A stretch of 10,218 nt of DNA from Deltaproteobacteria bacterium (GCA_020342025.1 CP070840.1:3734291-3744508); one strand, 5' to 3'; positions 1 to 7,315 are shown, counted from the first letter of the stretch. Numbers and translations are program-made. Notes: generated by a model from the sequence alone, not told the origin.

Positions 1-26
1 AGGCTACCGGATAAACAGGGCAGGTA

Positions 27-80
27 AATCCCAAGCACCAATATCAAATTCCAAACAACAAAAAATAAGAATGACCAAAT
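27..80. repeat. Degenerate 7-bp-periodic A/C-rich repeat
   Basis: A/C-rich tract in front of the first gene. CAA-containing cores (CCAA, TCAA, ACAA, ATAA) fall at about 31, 38, 44, 51, 58 and 65, a spacing of 7 with one slip of 1 base. It resembles the 'AAATCCCAAGCACCAA' type of intergenic repeat I recall from deltaproteobacterial genomes; that link is from memory. It ends about 25 bases before the next start codon, so it probably lies in or near the promoter region. Confidence 0.5.
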
Positions 81-107
81 GCGCAAAACACTATAAGGAC
101 GAATTTA

Positions 108-1202
108 ATGATTAACACAAAATATGATGTCATTGTGGTTGGTGCTGGTCCAGGGGGTTCGGTGGCTGCAAAAAAGTGTGCCCAGAACGGTTTCAAGACG
201 TTGCTCCTGGAGAAAAGGAGACTGCCCCGGGAGAAGGTGTGCACCGGAATGATCATGGGCGTGTGGGCCCATCGTATCGTTGAGCAAGAATTCGGAAATG
301 TTCCTAAGGATGTCTTGGTGGATCCCCACTATTTATCCGGACACATGCTACATTTCCCAGGCGTGGAGCCTCAGGTCATTGAGTGGCAGACGCCAATCGC
401 CTGGAGGAGAGATCTGGACTTCTGGATGAATAAGAGAGCAGAAAAGGAGGGGGTGGAGATATGGGATAGGACCAGGTTTCTTGGCCTCACCCAGGCTGAG
501 AGGCAGTGCAGGGTCAGGGTCAAGATGGGTAAAGAAGAGCAAGAACTCGCTGCAAGATTTGTCATTGGAGCGGATGGCGCTACCTCCCGAGTGAGAAAGT
601 CTTTATTCCCCACCCTCAAAGTACCCTACATGGGCCCAATACGGGAATGCTATGAGGGGTCAGTTGATCTTGAAAGGGACTACTTCCATTGGTTTTTTCC
701 CAGGTCCAGCCCTCATCAAAGATTTGATATCATCCATAAAGGGGACGTCTTTTTAATTGAAGGGAGCGGAATTCCACAACTGAGGGGGGAGATAAATCAA
801 ACCCTGATCAATCGAGGCTTTGATCCATCCGTCAAACCGATGTGGAAGGATGGCTGTTTAGAACCCATGCTCCACGGCGCACTCATTTCAGGCTCCTTCT
901 CCCCGGCACTGGGAAACGTCTTGCTCGTTGGAGATGCGGCGAGTCTGATTTTACCCATAACCTATGAGGGAATCGGGCCCGCCCTTCAAAGCGGACTGCT
1001 GGCAGCTGCGGCCATATCAGAGGCGGACGAGGAGGATAGACAAGCCGCAGACATTTACCTCCGAGAGCTGGGATCCATGCTGGACATATTAAGAGGGCTC
1101 TATTCGGTGAGTAAGGAGCTTGGGAAGAAGGTTGATGAAGGCGTCCAACCCCTCTCCAAGGCGATGAGAGATGCTTATGAAGAAATCCTCAAGATAGGGT
1201 AG
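108..1202 (+). CDS. FAD-dependent oxidoreductase, geranylgeranyl reductase family
   Basis: Predicted flavoprotein of 364 residues with the p-hydroxybenzoate-hydroxylase-type fold. The N-terminal dinucleotide-binding motif is VGAGPGGSVAA (11-21), followed by the ribose-binding acid E35 and LPREKVCTGM (39-48), the usual R-x-K-x-C-G-like segment of this family. GADGATSRVRKSLFP (154-168) and NVLLVGDAASL (270-280) are the second and third FAD contacts. YFHWFFP (192-198) matches the aromatic signature of the substrate pocket in geranylgeranyl reductases. Such enzymes hydrogenate isoprenoid double bonds of lipids, quinones or chlorophyll side chains; bacterial members are often of unknown substrate. 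No membrane segment is obvious. The start is supported by AAGGA (95-99) 8 bases ahead of ATG. The next gene is 302 bp away, so this is probably a single-gene unit. Family is confident, substrate is not. Confidence 0.87.
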   Translation: MINTKYDVIVVGAGPGGSVAAKKCAQNGFKTLLLEKRRLPREKVCTGMIMGVWAHRIVEQEFGNVPKDVLVDPHYLSGHMLHFPGVEPQVIEWQTPIAWRRDLDFWMNKRAEKEGVEIWDRTRFLGLTQAERQCRVRVKMGKEEQELAARFVIGADGATSRVRKSLFPTLKVPYMGPIRECYEGSVDLERDYFHWFFPRSSPHQRFDIIHKGDVFLIEGSGIPQLRGEINQTLINRGFDPSVKPMWKDGCLEPMLHGALISGSFSPALGNVLLVGDAASLILPITYEGIGPALQSGLLAAAAISEADEEDRQAADIYLRELGSMLDILRGLYSVSKELGKKVDEGVQPLSKAMRDAYEEILKIG

Positions 1203-1205
1203 TTT

Positions 1206-1228
1206 CCATCCAGAAATGGCCCTTTTTT
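1206..1228 (+). terminator. Weak candidate Rho-independent terminator
   Basis: A 4-bp stem CCAT/ATGG (1206-1209 and 1216-1219, 6-base loop) is followed by CCC and six T (1223-1228), starting 4 bases after the stop codon of the flavoprotein gene. Position and T-run fit a terminator, but the stem is short; GGG at 1197-1199 could add pairs with CCC across a bulge. Tentative. Confidence 0.3.
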
Positions 1229-1234
1229 GCAATC

Positions 1235-1258
1235 CCCGCCTGCCATCTGGCGGGCAGG
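1235..1258. repeat. GC-rich double inverted repeat
   Basis: Two competing 6-bp stems share this short stretch: CCCGCC (1235-1240) with GGCGGG (1249-1254), and CCTGCC (1239-1244) with GGCAGG (1253-1258). No T-run follows, so it does not look like an intrinsic terminator. It resembles short dispersed GC palindromes; genome copy number cannot be judged here. Confidence 0.5.
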
Positions 1259-1358
1259 TCTGCGTCAATCAGCGGGATTCCTTGTGCCACGTACTATATG
1301 CACGTCTCCGCGCTATCTTACGATTTTCTTGATCTTGCAGAAAAATGTCTCATTTCTG

Positions 1359-1404
1359 ATCTGGAAACGGCAAGTGCCCATTTATTCATTTCCAGATGGG
1401 CACT
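1359..1404 (+). other. Two overlapping, mutually exclusive 9-bp inverted repeats
   Basis: ATCTGGAAA (1359-1367) is perfectly complementary to TTTCCAGAT (1389-1397), and AGTGCCCAT (1373-1381) to ATGGGCACT (1396-1404). The right arms share bases 1396-1397 and the left arm of the second pair lies in the loop of the first, so both cannot form at once in one RNA. It sits about 100 bases upstream of the start codon of the DUF151-PDZ gene, within its probable leader or promoter region. Regulatory meaning is inference. Confidence 0.45.
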
Positions 1405-1504
1405 AGGTTTGATGCAAAAGGTGAGTGATCTTATGCAGGTTTTCAGCTTTTCTGTGGTATGAGATTTAACTCCGGATGGAAAGCCTAATGGGAGGAATGG
1501 AGTA

Positions 1505-2329
1505 ATGGACATCCTATTAAGAGAGAGAACGATAAGGCTTTTGTTCATCGCGGGACTTTGGTTTGCCGCGTCGATATGGCCCAGCGGTCAAACGCTGGGA
1601 CAAGATGCCACATCAGTCTTTTCTGAGAAAAATGATCTCATTCAGGCAAAGGTCCAACGACTCATCATAGATCCTGGAAGCCAACAACCCGTTGTTATAC
1701 TGTCAGACGCTCTTGAAGAACGTGGGCTTTTTATTTGGATCAGCCACTTCGAGGCCAATGCCATTCATTCGGAGATGAACGGGATCAAGCACCTCCGTCC
1801 CCTAACCCACGATTTGTTGGAAAGGGTCATTGAGAGGGCGAATCTAAGGATTGAACGGGTGATCGTCACCCACATTCATAAAGGCGTCTACTATGCCACC
1901 CTTGTGATAAAAGAGGGAAGCACTGTCCTGAAGATAGATGCAAGGCCGAGTGACTCCATAGTCATGGCCCTGAAGTTCAATGCCCCGATCTTTGTCTCGG
2001 AAAGGTTATTCAAAGAAGCGTCTGTCCCGCTCAAAGAGCAAGGGAAAGTGGAGGAAAAATATGGCGTGACGCTTCAAGACCTTACCCCTTCACTGGCACA
2101 GGCCTTTTCCTTTGGTTCGACCCATGGCGTTCTGGTCTCTGATGTGAGGAAACAGAGTCTTGCCGAAAGAGACGGATTAGAACGTGGGGATATCATTGTG
2201 GAGGTTGGGGGACGAACCATTGAGGGCGTGAGCCCCATGAGAAACGTCTTAACGGGGATTAAGGACCCTGTGGAGGCCAGAATTTTCAGAAAGGGCCAAC
2301 TTATATCTGTTACCCTCCATCCAAATTAG
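1505..2329 (+). CDS. Exported DUF151 (bifunctional-nuclease-like)-PDZ protein
   Basis: 274-residue protein in three parts. Residues 1-32 look like a Sec signal: basic start with R7 and R11, hydrophobic LLFIAGLWFAASIW, then a polar stretch ending near LGQ; no lipobox cysteine is visible. Residues about 49-172 match the DUF151/BFN family, with VQRLIIDPGSQQPVVIL and the conserved DARPSDSIVMALKFNAPIFV (145-164). Residues about 188-272 form a PDZ domain, including GVLVSDVRKQSLAERDGL and the RGDIIVEVGGRTIEG strand. DUF151 domains are usually cytoplasmic; some plant members have reported DNase/RNase activity, while bacterial function is mostly unsettled. Export plus a PDZ peptide-binding domain suggests an envelope role. 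GGAGG (1491-1495) lies 9 bases before ATG. The gap to the next gene is 105 bp. Confidence 0.85.
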   Translation: MDILLRERTIRLLFIAGLWFAASIWPSGQTLGQDATSVFSEKNDLIQAKVQRLIIDPGSQQPVVILSDALEERGLFIWISHFEANAIHSEMNGIKHLRPLTHDLLERVIERANLRIERVIVTHIHKGVYYATLVIKEGSTVLKIDARPSDSIVMALKFNAPIFVSERLFKEASVPLKEQGKVEEKYGVTLQDLTPSLAQAFSFGSTHGVLVSDVRKQSLAERDGLERGDIIVEVGGRTIEGVSPMRNVLTGIKDPVEARIFRKGQLISVTLHPN

Positions 2330-2434
2330 ATCCAAAAAGAGGGGAGGTCTGGATGATGATCGTCCCTCCACGCATGAAAGGAACCCAGGTCTGTCAAGAA
2401 TGAAGACCCGACCCCTGCATCGAGGAAAGCGCAA

Positions 2435-3700
2435 ATGAAACGGGAAGATGAACACAGGATATTTTACGGCTACTTCGTGGTCGCTGCAGCCTTCCTTATC
2501 ATGGTGGTCATGTGGACCGTATTTTATGCATTTGGGGTCTTTTTTAAACCCATACTCAATGAATTTGGCTGGTCCAGGGCCATGACCTCAGGTGCCTTCT
2601 CTCTTTGCTCGATTACAATGGGCCTGCTCGGAATTGCCACGGGCGGGCTAAACGATCGGTTTGGACCCCGAATAGTGATGTCAGTCTCTGGCTTACTATT
2701 GGGTATCGGTTATCTTCTCATGTCACAGCTTGAGGCTCTGTGGCAGCTCTATCTATCTTTCGGCTTAATTTTGGGAATCGGAATGGGGGGCGGATTTGTC
2801 CCCCTTATGACAACTGTGGCCAGATGGTTTGTCCGGAGAAGAGGCATGATGACGGGTATTGTGACGGCGGGCATTGGCATTGGTGCACTGATTGGACCAC
2901 CGGTAGCTAATAGGCTTATCTCCACTCATGGCTGGCGTTTGTCTTATACCATACTAGGCATTATAGTTTTGGTAGTTATCGTGTTATCCGCACAGCTCCT
3001 GAGGCGTGATCCCTCTCAGTTGGGGCAATTCGCCTACGGTGAAATTCAAAGTGGCCGGGAGGGTTCGAACCCCGGAAATGGAGGGCTTTCCTTAGGGGAG
3101 GCCATTCATACAAGGCCCTTCTGGGTACTCTTTACCATGATTTTCTGCTTCGGATTCGGTGTATTTTCTATCATGGTGCATATGGCAGCCCATGCCACGG
3201 AATTGGGAATTTCTCCTGCCGGGGCTGCTAACATCTTGGCGACCATTGGTGGGATGAGCATTATTGGAAAGGTTTTGTTGGGCAGAGCTGCTGATACCAT
3301 TGGAAGTCGGAAAGTGTTTCTCATCGGTTTCGGCCTGATGGCAGCTGCGTTGTTCTGGCTGGTACCAGCCAAGGTGGCCTGGATACTATACGCCTTTGCG
3401 GTCTTCTTTGGCTTTGCCTACGGGGGATGTGTTGTTGCGGAGTCGCCTATGGTGGCCGTGCTCTTTGGATTAGAATCCCATGGGTTGATTCTGGGTGTCA
3501 TCGCTTTTGCCTTTACAGTGGGAGGCGCTTTTGGTCCATGGCTGACTGGCTACATTTTTGACGTGACCTCCAGCTATCAAATGGCTTTTCTTGGGTGTGC
3601 CGTTCTCAGTCTCCTAGGCCTCGTTCTTACCGCAGTCTTAAAACCCGGAAGGGTTGATAGAAGAAACCAGGAGGAAAAGGGGGGACATCCGAGATTATGA
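2435..3700 (+). CDS. MFS transporter, oxalate/formate antiporter-like (OFA group)
   Basis: 421-residue inner-membrane carrier of the major facilitator superfamily. The opening FYGYFVVAAAF with the following VFYAFGVFFKPILNEFGWSR (29-48) is typical of the OFA and monocarboxylate-carrier-like families. The loop 2-3 signature is GGLNDRFGPR (70-79), and ARWFVRRRGMMTG around 129-141 is the usual loop 4-5 motif. About 12 hydrophobic segments occur in two halves, split by a polar loop near residues 193-224 (QLGQFAYGEIQSGREGSNPG). Members exchange small carboxylates such as oxalate/formate, pyruvate or lactate; the substrate here is not readable. The ATG is preceded by GAGG (2422-2425) at 9 bases. It converges on the molybdopterin oxidoreductase gene with 71 bp between stop codons, so co-transcription with that train is excluded. 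Confidence 0.87.
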   Translation: MKREDEHRIFYGYFVVAAAFLIMVVMWTVFYAFGVFFKPILNEFGWSRAMTSGAFSLCSITMGLLGIATGGLNDRFGPRIVMSVSGLLLGIGYLLMSQLEALWQLYLSFGLILGIGMGGGFVPLMTTVARWFVRRRGMMTGIVTAGIGIGALIGPPVANRLISTHGWRLSYTILGIIVLVVIVLSAQLLRRDPSQLGQFAYGEIQSGREGSNPGNGGLSLGEAIHTRPFWVLFTMIFCFGFGVFSIMVHMAAHATELGISPAGAANILATIGGMSIIGKVLLGRAADTIGSRKVFLIGFGLMAAALFWLVPAKVAWILYAFAVFFGFAYGGCVVAESPMVAVLFGLESHGLILGVIAFAFTVGGAFGPWLTGYIFDVTSSYQMAFLGCAVLSLLGLVLTAVLKPGRVDRRNQEEKGGHPRL

Positions 3701-3771
3701 GTTTCTGAAACCAAGGTAATGAATTTCATGATCTTATGGTCCTCCCCTAAGACTGACTCATCACTCTTTTC

Positions 3772-5808
3772 TCATATCTTGCGGACAGAGCATCTCAAAG
3801 ATTTTAGATTTGGGAAGCCTGAAATGGGATCAGTATCGTCTGAAGGGGTGAGCTCGTTGGCACAGGCGTCTTCCCAACCTTGAGGAATATGTATGGTGTC
3901 GGGACGGATATGATCAGTAAGATGGGCCTTGAGCTGAATCGTTCCGTTTGCAGTACGTATCTCGCCCACCTCTCCCTCAGATAAACCACATTGCCTGGCG
4001 GCACTTGGATGGATTTCAAATACGGGCTCTGGTGCCATTTTTCTGAGCTTCGGGATATACCGGTACTGCCAGTGCAGGTAACAGAGAAGGTTTCCGCCTG
4101 TAGTCAAATGCAGGGGAAACTCGCCTGACTCATCCGTTTTTTGGTGAGCACTTTCTCGAATGGGGGAGGGGTCGTATCCGAGACGCTTCAGTCGTTCAGA
4201 ATATATCTCCACTTTGCCGCTCGGGGTGCGGAAACCCTCATCTTCATATTTCTTGTATCTTCTCTTTTCATATTCATATATCCCGCCCTTCGAGACAAGA
4301 TCCCGATAACTTACGCCAAGGGGACTCAGGATATGGTCTATACCTTCTTCGCAGTTCTGCCAGGGGAAGTATTCACCAAGTCCCATCTTGTGTGCCAATT
4401 TGACCCAAATCATCTGGTCTGGAAGCCCATGAGCCGGCTCCACGACCTGCCTTCTAAGGGTGATGTTATGGAGGTTTTGATAGACATTCACCTGATGCTC
4501 ATCCCGTTCCAGGAAAGTACACGCGGGAAGAATGGCGTCGGCATACTGTGAGTCGGGAGATCGAACCACATCAATAACCATCAAGAATTCCAGTTTTTCA
4601 AGCGCCTCGCGGGTCTGGCTGCTATTGGGCCACTCGAGAGAGGGGTTTCCCCCCGCGATAATCAAACCTTTTATGGGATAAGGTTCCTCCTTTAAAATCG
4701 CTTTAGGAAGGGAAAGGGCGCGGGCCTCCTTGCGCGATTGACAGAACAAAGGGAATTCCTCGGAACCTACGGGAGGCATGGGTGGTTCAGGCAAGGGCAT
4801 TGTCATATCTCTTAGCTTGGGTCTTGGTGTGAACAGGTCTCCCCCAGGTATATCCAGGTTCCCCATGATGGCCTTCGTGATGGCCAATAGACGCATGGTG
4901 CTGGTGCCGAAACTGTGGTGCTCCAGACCATTGCCCATGGATATGCAGGCCGGCTTAGTCTCGGCGTATGAGCGTGCAACATGACGTACCAGATTGGACG
5001 GGATTCCGGTCAGAGCCTCCCCGTTTTCCGGGGAATACCGATCTTCTACAACTGTTTCGTGGAAGCGATGGAACCCGTGAACCCACTTTTCTGTAAATTC
5101 CTTGTCCCATAGATCTTCCCCTAAAATAACATGAAGCATGTTCAAGATGAGTATTTCATCGCGGCCGGGTTTGATAGCCAGATGGACATCCGCTTTAGAA
5201 GCCACTTCGGTCCTTCGAGGATCAACCACGATAAGCTTTCCACCTCTTTTTTTGAGTTGGCTGATCTCTTTGGGCGGAAAAGGTTCATGGGATGCGAAGG
5301 GATTTGCACCCCAGATAATCAGAAGATGAGTGTTTGCGATATCCGGTTTGGTTACACCACCAAAGGTCAGGGTATCAGCCATAGTTCTAGCCACATTACA
5401 TATGGAGCCTACCCCCATGAAATTTGGTGTCCCATAGACATTGGCAAAACGTTTCACGTAATACTTGATTTCCTGGTGACCAATTCCCTCTCCCTGATAG
5501 ATGGCCAGACTCTGGGGACCGTGCAGGTCTCTGAGCCGGTGAAGTCTCTCTGCAGAAAAGTCGAGGGCCTGTTCCCATTCTACTGAGACGAGTTTTCCCT
5601 CCTTTCGAATCAGGGGAGAAGAGAACCTGTGGGGAGAATGGAATAGATCCAGGGCAGCCCTCCCCTTGGCGCAAAGCCAACCCTTACTGTACGGGTGGTC
5701 TTTGGAACCTTTTAGACTTACGGGAATTCCATTTTCGACGGCTACCTCAAGTCCACAGCCCTGGGGGCACATCCTGCAAATGGTGGATATCATCTGGGCC
5801 TTCTTCAT
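3772..5808 (-). CDS. Molybdopterin (bis-MGD type) oxidoreductase, catalytic subunit
   Basis: 678-residue enzyme of the DMSO-reductase/formate dehydrogenase superfamily. The N-terminal [4Fe-4S] site is complete: C11-R-M-C14-P-Q-G-C18, then GWLCAKG with C46. C137 in GVGSICNVAR occupies the place of the Mo/W-ligating Cys/Sec. Further family segments are LIIWGANP, KLIVVDPRRTEVASKADVHL, GLIIAGGNPSLEWPNS, PDSQYADAILPACTFLERD and, in the C-terminal pterin-binding domain, TTGGNLLCYLHWQYR and AARQCGLSEGEVGEIRTANG. No twin-arginine signal is visible, so it is probably cytoplasmic. No Fe-S electron-transfer subunit or membrane anchor lies next to it, unlike thiosulfate/polysulfide reductases; the flavodoxin and Fe-S protein upstream could serve. 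Start: ATG at 5808 has AAGGAG only at a long 14-base distance; ATG at 5793 (residue 6) has AGAAGG at 5 bases and is an equal alternative. Substrate unknown. Confidence 0.9.
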   Translation of the reverse strand: MKKAQMISTICRMCPQGCGLEVAVENGIPVSLKGSKDHPYSKGWLCAKGRAALDLFHSPHRFSSPLIRKEGKLVSVEWEQALDFSAERLHRLRDLHGPQSLAIYQGEGIGHQEIKYYVKRFANVYGTPNFMGVGSICNVARTMADTLTFGGVTKPDIANTHLLIIWGANPFASHEPFPPKEISQLKKRGGKLIVVDPRRTEVASKADVHLAIKPGRDEILILNMLHVILGEDLWDKEFTEKWVHGFHRFHETVVEDRYSPENGEALTGIPSNLVRHVARSYAETKPACISMGNGLEHHSFGTSTMRLLAITKAIMGNLDIPGGDLFTPRPKLRDMTMPLPEPPMPPVGSEEFPLFCQSRKEARALSLPKAILKEEPYPIKGLIIAGGNPSLEWPNSSQTREALEKLEFLMVIDVVRSPDSQYADAILPACTFLERDEHQVNVYQNLHNITLRRQVVEPAHGLPDQMIWVKLAHKMGLGEYFPWQNCEEGIDHILSPLGVSYRDLVSKGGIYEYEKRRYKKYEDEGFRTPSGKVEIYSERLKRLGYDPSPIRESAHQKTDESGEFPLHLTTGGNLLCYLHWQYRYIPKLRKMAPEPVFEIHPSAARQCGLSEGEVGEIRTANGTIQLKAHLTDHIRPDTIHIPQGWEDACANELTPSDDTDPISGFPNLKSLRCSVRKI

Positions 5809-5861
5809 TTGACTTTGCAGTGCTCCTTGATGATTGATGTGAGATCAGGTTTGGTTGATTC

Positions 5862-6125
5862 TCATTTTTTGCCAGGTGGCCGTTTGAACCTCTTCTCTTT
5901 CGTATTATCAGCGTCCAGGTAGGCTTGTAGAGAAATGTTGTCGTTTTCAGCAATACAACGGATCTCTATCACTTCTTCAACCGTTAATCCTAACTTCGAA
6001 GCGATTTCCTTATCGGTAAGTCCCCGGTGCTTTTTGCCGGGCTCCAATCGCTGTTTGGCATTGGTCAACTTCCAGACTTCATCTTTGTATCGCTCATACA
6101 CATCCATGGAAACAAACCTTGGCAT
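5862..6125 (-). CDS. Small conserved-looking helix-turn-helix-like protein
   Basis: 87-residue, highly charged protein that I do not recognise as a named family. Residues about 35-60 (GLTDKEIASKLGLTVEEVIE and following) read as a helix-turn-helix of the sigma-factor region-4 or response-regulator C-terminal type. The flanks are basic, and the tail KEKRFKRPPGKK is lysine-rich, consistent with nucleic-acid binding. It is flanked by the QueG-like gene (67 bp) and the molybdopterin oxidoreductase gene (53 bp) on the same strand, so it is very likely part of the train and a candidate local regulator. A strong ribosome site, AGGAG, stands 7 bases before ATG, supporting translation. An alternative is a non-DNA-binding accessory protein; one internal cysteine (C57) argues against a metal site of its own. 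Confidence 0.7.
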   Translation of the reverse strand: MPRFVSMDVYERYKDEVWKLTNAKQRLEPGKKHRGLTDKEIASKLGLTVEEVIEIRCIAENDNISLQAYLDADNTKEKRFKRPPGKK

Positions 6126-6173
6126 AGGCGTTCTCCTGCTGATCAGTCTTCAATCGCTCAGGTCTCACGATGG

Positions 6174-6186
6174 GGGCTGCCAGCCC
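6174..6186 (-). other. Short perfect GC palindrome between genes of the train
   Basis: GGGCTG/CAGCCC around one central base, in the 67-bp gap between the QueG-like gene and the HTH-like gene. In RNA it would give a 5-bp stem with a 3-base loop. No T-run follows in the direction of transcription, so an mRNA-stability or processing hairpin is likelier than a terminator. Confidence 0.35.
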
Positions 6187-6192
6187 TTCTCA

Positions 6193-7041
6193 TCACCGCA
6201 ACCTGCGACCCCTTTTTGTGATGACCGGGCATCTTTTCAGGCAATTAAAACATTGTGCCGAAAGTTCGCTGGAATAGGCCATACTTCGGACAGCACGGGT
6301 AAAGTGACTCCCAAAGAGGATCGCTTTCCGTCTTTCACGGTCCGTCTCGTTCACCGCTTCTAAAAGGAGCTTTCGAAATGCATCCATAGCGGTTGTTTGT
6401 GCCCTCGGATAGCAACAGTCCTGACGATATTCCATCCAGCGGATTTTCTCATCTTTTATTTCACCTGCAAGGCAATCTGGACAGGAAGAGAGACATGGCG
6501 TGGTCTGTTTTTTCTCCCACAGTCGCACGCAAGAACGGTGTGGGCAGACAGGTTCGGCAAGCGGGCCATCTTCCGGCAGGGGCATGGAGGTGATGATCCC
6601 ATTAAAGTAGAGCAAGCCATACTGAGGATTCAAGAGGATGCCAGCCGCCATGGAACGGGTTCCCAATCCTGCCATTTCTGCACAGAGCTTCAAGCTCATA
6701 TAAGGATAATGGCCGACCCAGTCACCCGTCGGGATGGGGATGGTGTAGTATTGAAAACGGTCTTCAACGTAATAGGCAAGTTGGCGAGCAGTGGATCCCA
6801 GTTGACTCCTATTGTAACCGATGCTTCCCAATACCCTATTGTTCCCCGTTTTCCAGGCACCCGCTGTGGGTTCCCCTCCTCCCAATACCACCACACTCTT
6901 GGCCCCTTTTAGCAAGTCATCCGGTCTGTGACCGGGCGGGGCAAAACGGTTTATGGCCTCAACAGACGCAATCCCAACCACATTAGCGCCCATGGCCAAG
7001 GCTTTCTCTCTGATTTTACTGACCGCCCCCATCGGACTCAT
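6193..7041 (-). CDS. QueG-like 4Fe-4S protein (epoxyqueuosine-reductase-related)
   Basis: 282-residue protein related to the DUF1730/QueG and reductive-dehalogenase-like superfamily. The central stretch LKLCAEMAGLGTRSMAAGIL, followed by NPQYG and IITSMPL, aligns with the conserved A-G-L-G...PqyG segment of QueG. The C-terminal half is cysteine-rich: C166, C171, C183, C187, C190, C209, C210, then C264-F-N-C267-L-K-R-C271-P. The last is a standard half-ferredoxin motif; the first group is spaced unlike QueG's C-x2-C-x2-C-x3-C-P. True QueG is a tRNA-modifying, cobalamin-dependent enzyme of about 350-380 residues; this one is shorter and lacks the usual C-terminal extension, so a redox role linked to the neighbouring Mo/W enzymes is likelier than queuosine synthesis. 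No TAT signal, so not a respiratory dehalogenase. GGAG stands 8 bases before the chosen ATG. Confidence 0.75.
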   Translation of the reverse strand: MSPMGAVSKIREKALAMGANVVGIASVEAINRFAPPGHRPDDLLKGAKSVVVLGGGEPTAGAWKTGNNRVLGSIGYNRSQLGSTARQLAYYVEDRFQYYTIPIPTGDWVGHYPYMSLKLCAEMAGLGTRSMAAGILLNPQYGLLYFNGIITSMPLPEDGPLAEPVCPHRSCVRLWEKKQTTPCLSSCPDCLAGEIKDEKIRWMEYRQDCCYPRAQTTAMDAFRKLLLEAVNETDRERRKAILFGSHFTRAVRSMAYSSELSAQCFNCLKRCPVITKRGRRLR

Positions 7042-7105
7042 CCATTATTCTCCGTTCTTTAACTTTTCTTCAAAGCCTAGGGATTCATTCGATTTTTCAG
7101 CCATC

Positions 7106-7315
7106 GTCTCGGCAACCGCGGACATGGTTTTCGATCATCTAACAGGATTCAAAGTCTCTCTAAAAATCGTTTTGGAATCCGGGAACATTGAGCTTATGCA
7201 AGAGCTTGTAAGTCAGGTTAATGGAGTGACTGTACTTGCAGGAGTTGCCGTGAAGTACGACTTGAATAATAAGAGGGTCAGGGCCCTTCGTATCTTGGAA
7301 TGCGCTAGGCCTTAA
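7106..7315 (+). pseudogene. Remnant of a LysR-type regulator (C-terminal effector domain)
   Basis: Plus-strand reading frame of about 69 codons in the gap between two minus-strand genes. Its translation, e.g. GFKVSLKIVLESGNIELMQE followed by LVSQVNGVTVLAGVAVKYDL and ALRILE, follows the pattern of the last part of a LysR substrate-binding domain (usually gf...ivLE-gs-e-l..LV..G.Gi..l...aV..dL..g.L..l.i.e). The DNA-binding domain and first two thirds of the protein are missing, a normally glycine-rich position reads VNGVT, and the frame ends with TAA about 20 residues short of the usual end. The last 11 bases overlap the 3' end of the convergent flavodoxin gene. Read as a decayed gene; homology judged by eye. 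Confidence 0.55.

Noticed and set aside
1217..1230. TGGC...TTGC resembling a sigma-54 promoter
   Set aside because: The spacing between the two boxes is one base too short for the -24/-12 arrangement.
1318..1548. Minus-strand open frame in the 1203-1504 gap
   Set aside because: No domain pattern, and it overlaps the start and ribosome site of the DUF151-PDZ gene; judged a chance frame.
4141..4551. Plus-strand open frame of 136 codons
   Set aside because: It lies fully antisense to the molybdopterin oxidoreductase, whose frame has intact family motifs throughout.
3772..5808. Acetylene hydratase as identity of the molybdopterin enzyme
   Set aside because: The C-terminal region is of the same broad branch, but the residue after the second cluster cysteine is proline (P15), not the aspartate described for acetylene hydratase.
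6397..6912. Plus-strand open frame of 171 codons
   Set aside because: Antisense to the QueG-like gene; no recognisable motif and no ribosome site.
6193..7041. Respiratory reductive dehalogenase
   Set aside because: No TAT signal, no membrane-anchor gene nearby, and the protein is much shorter than the family.
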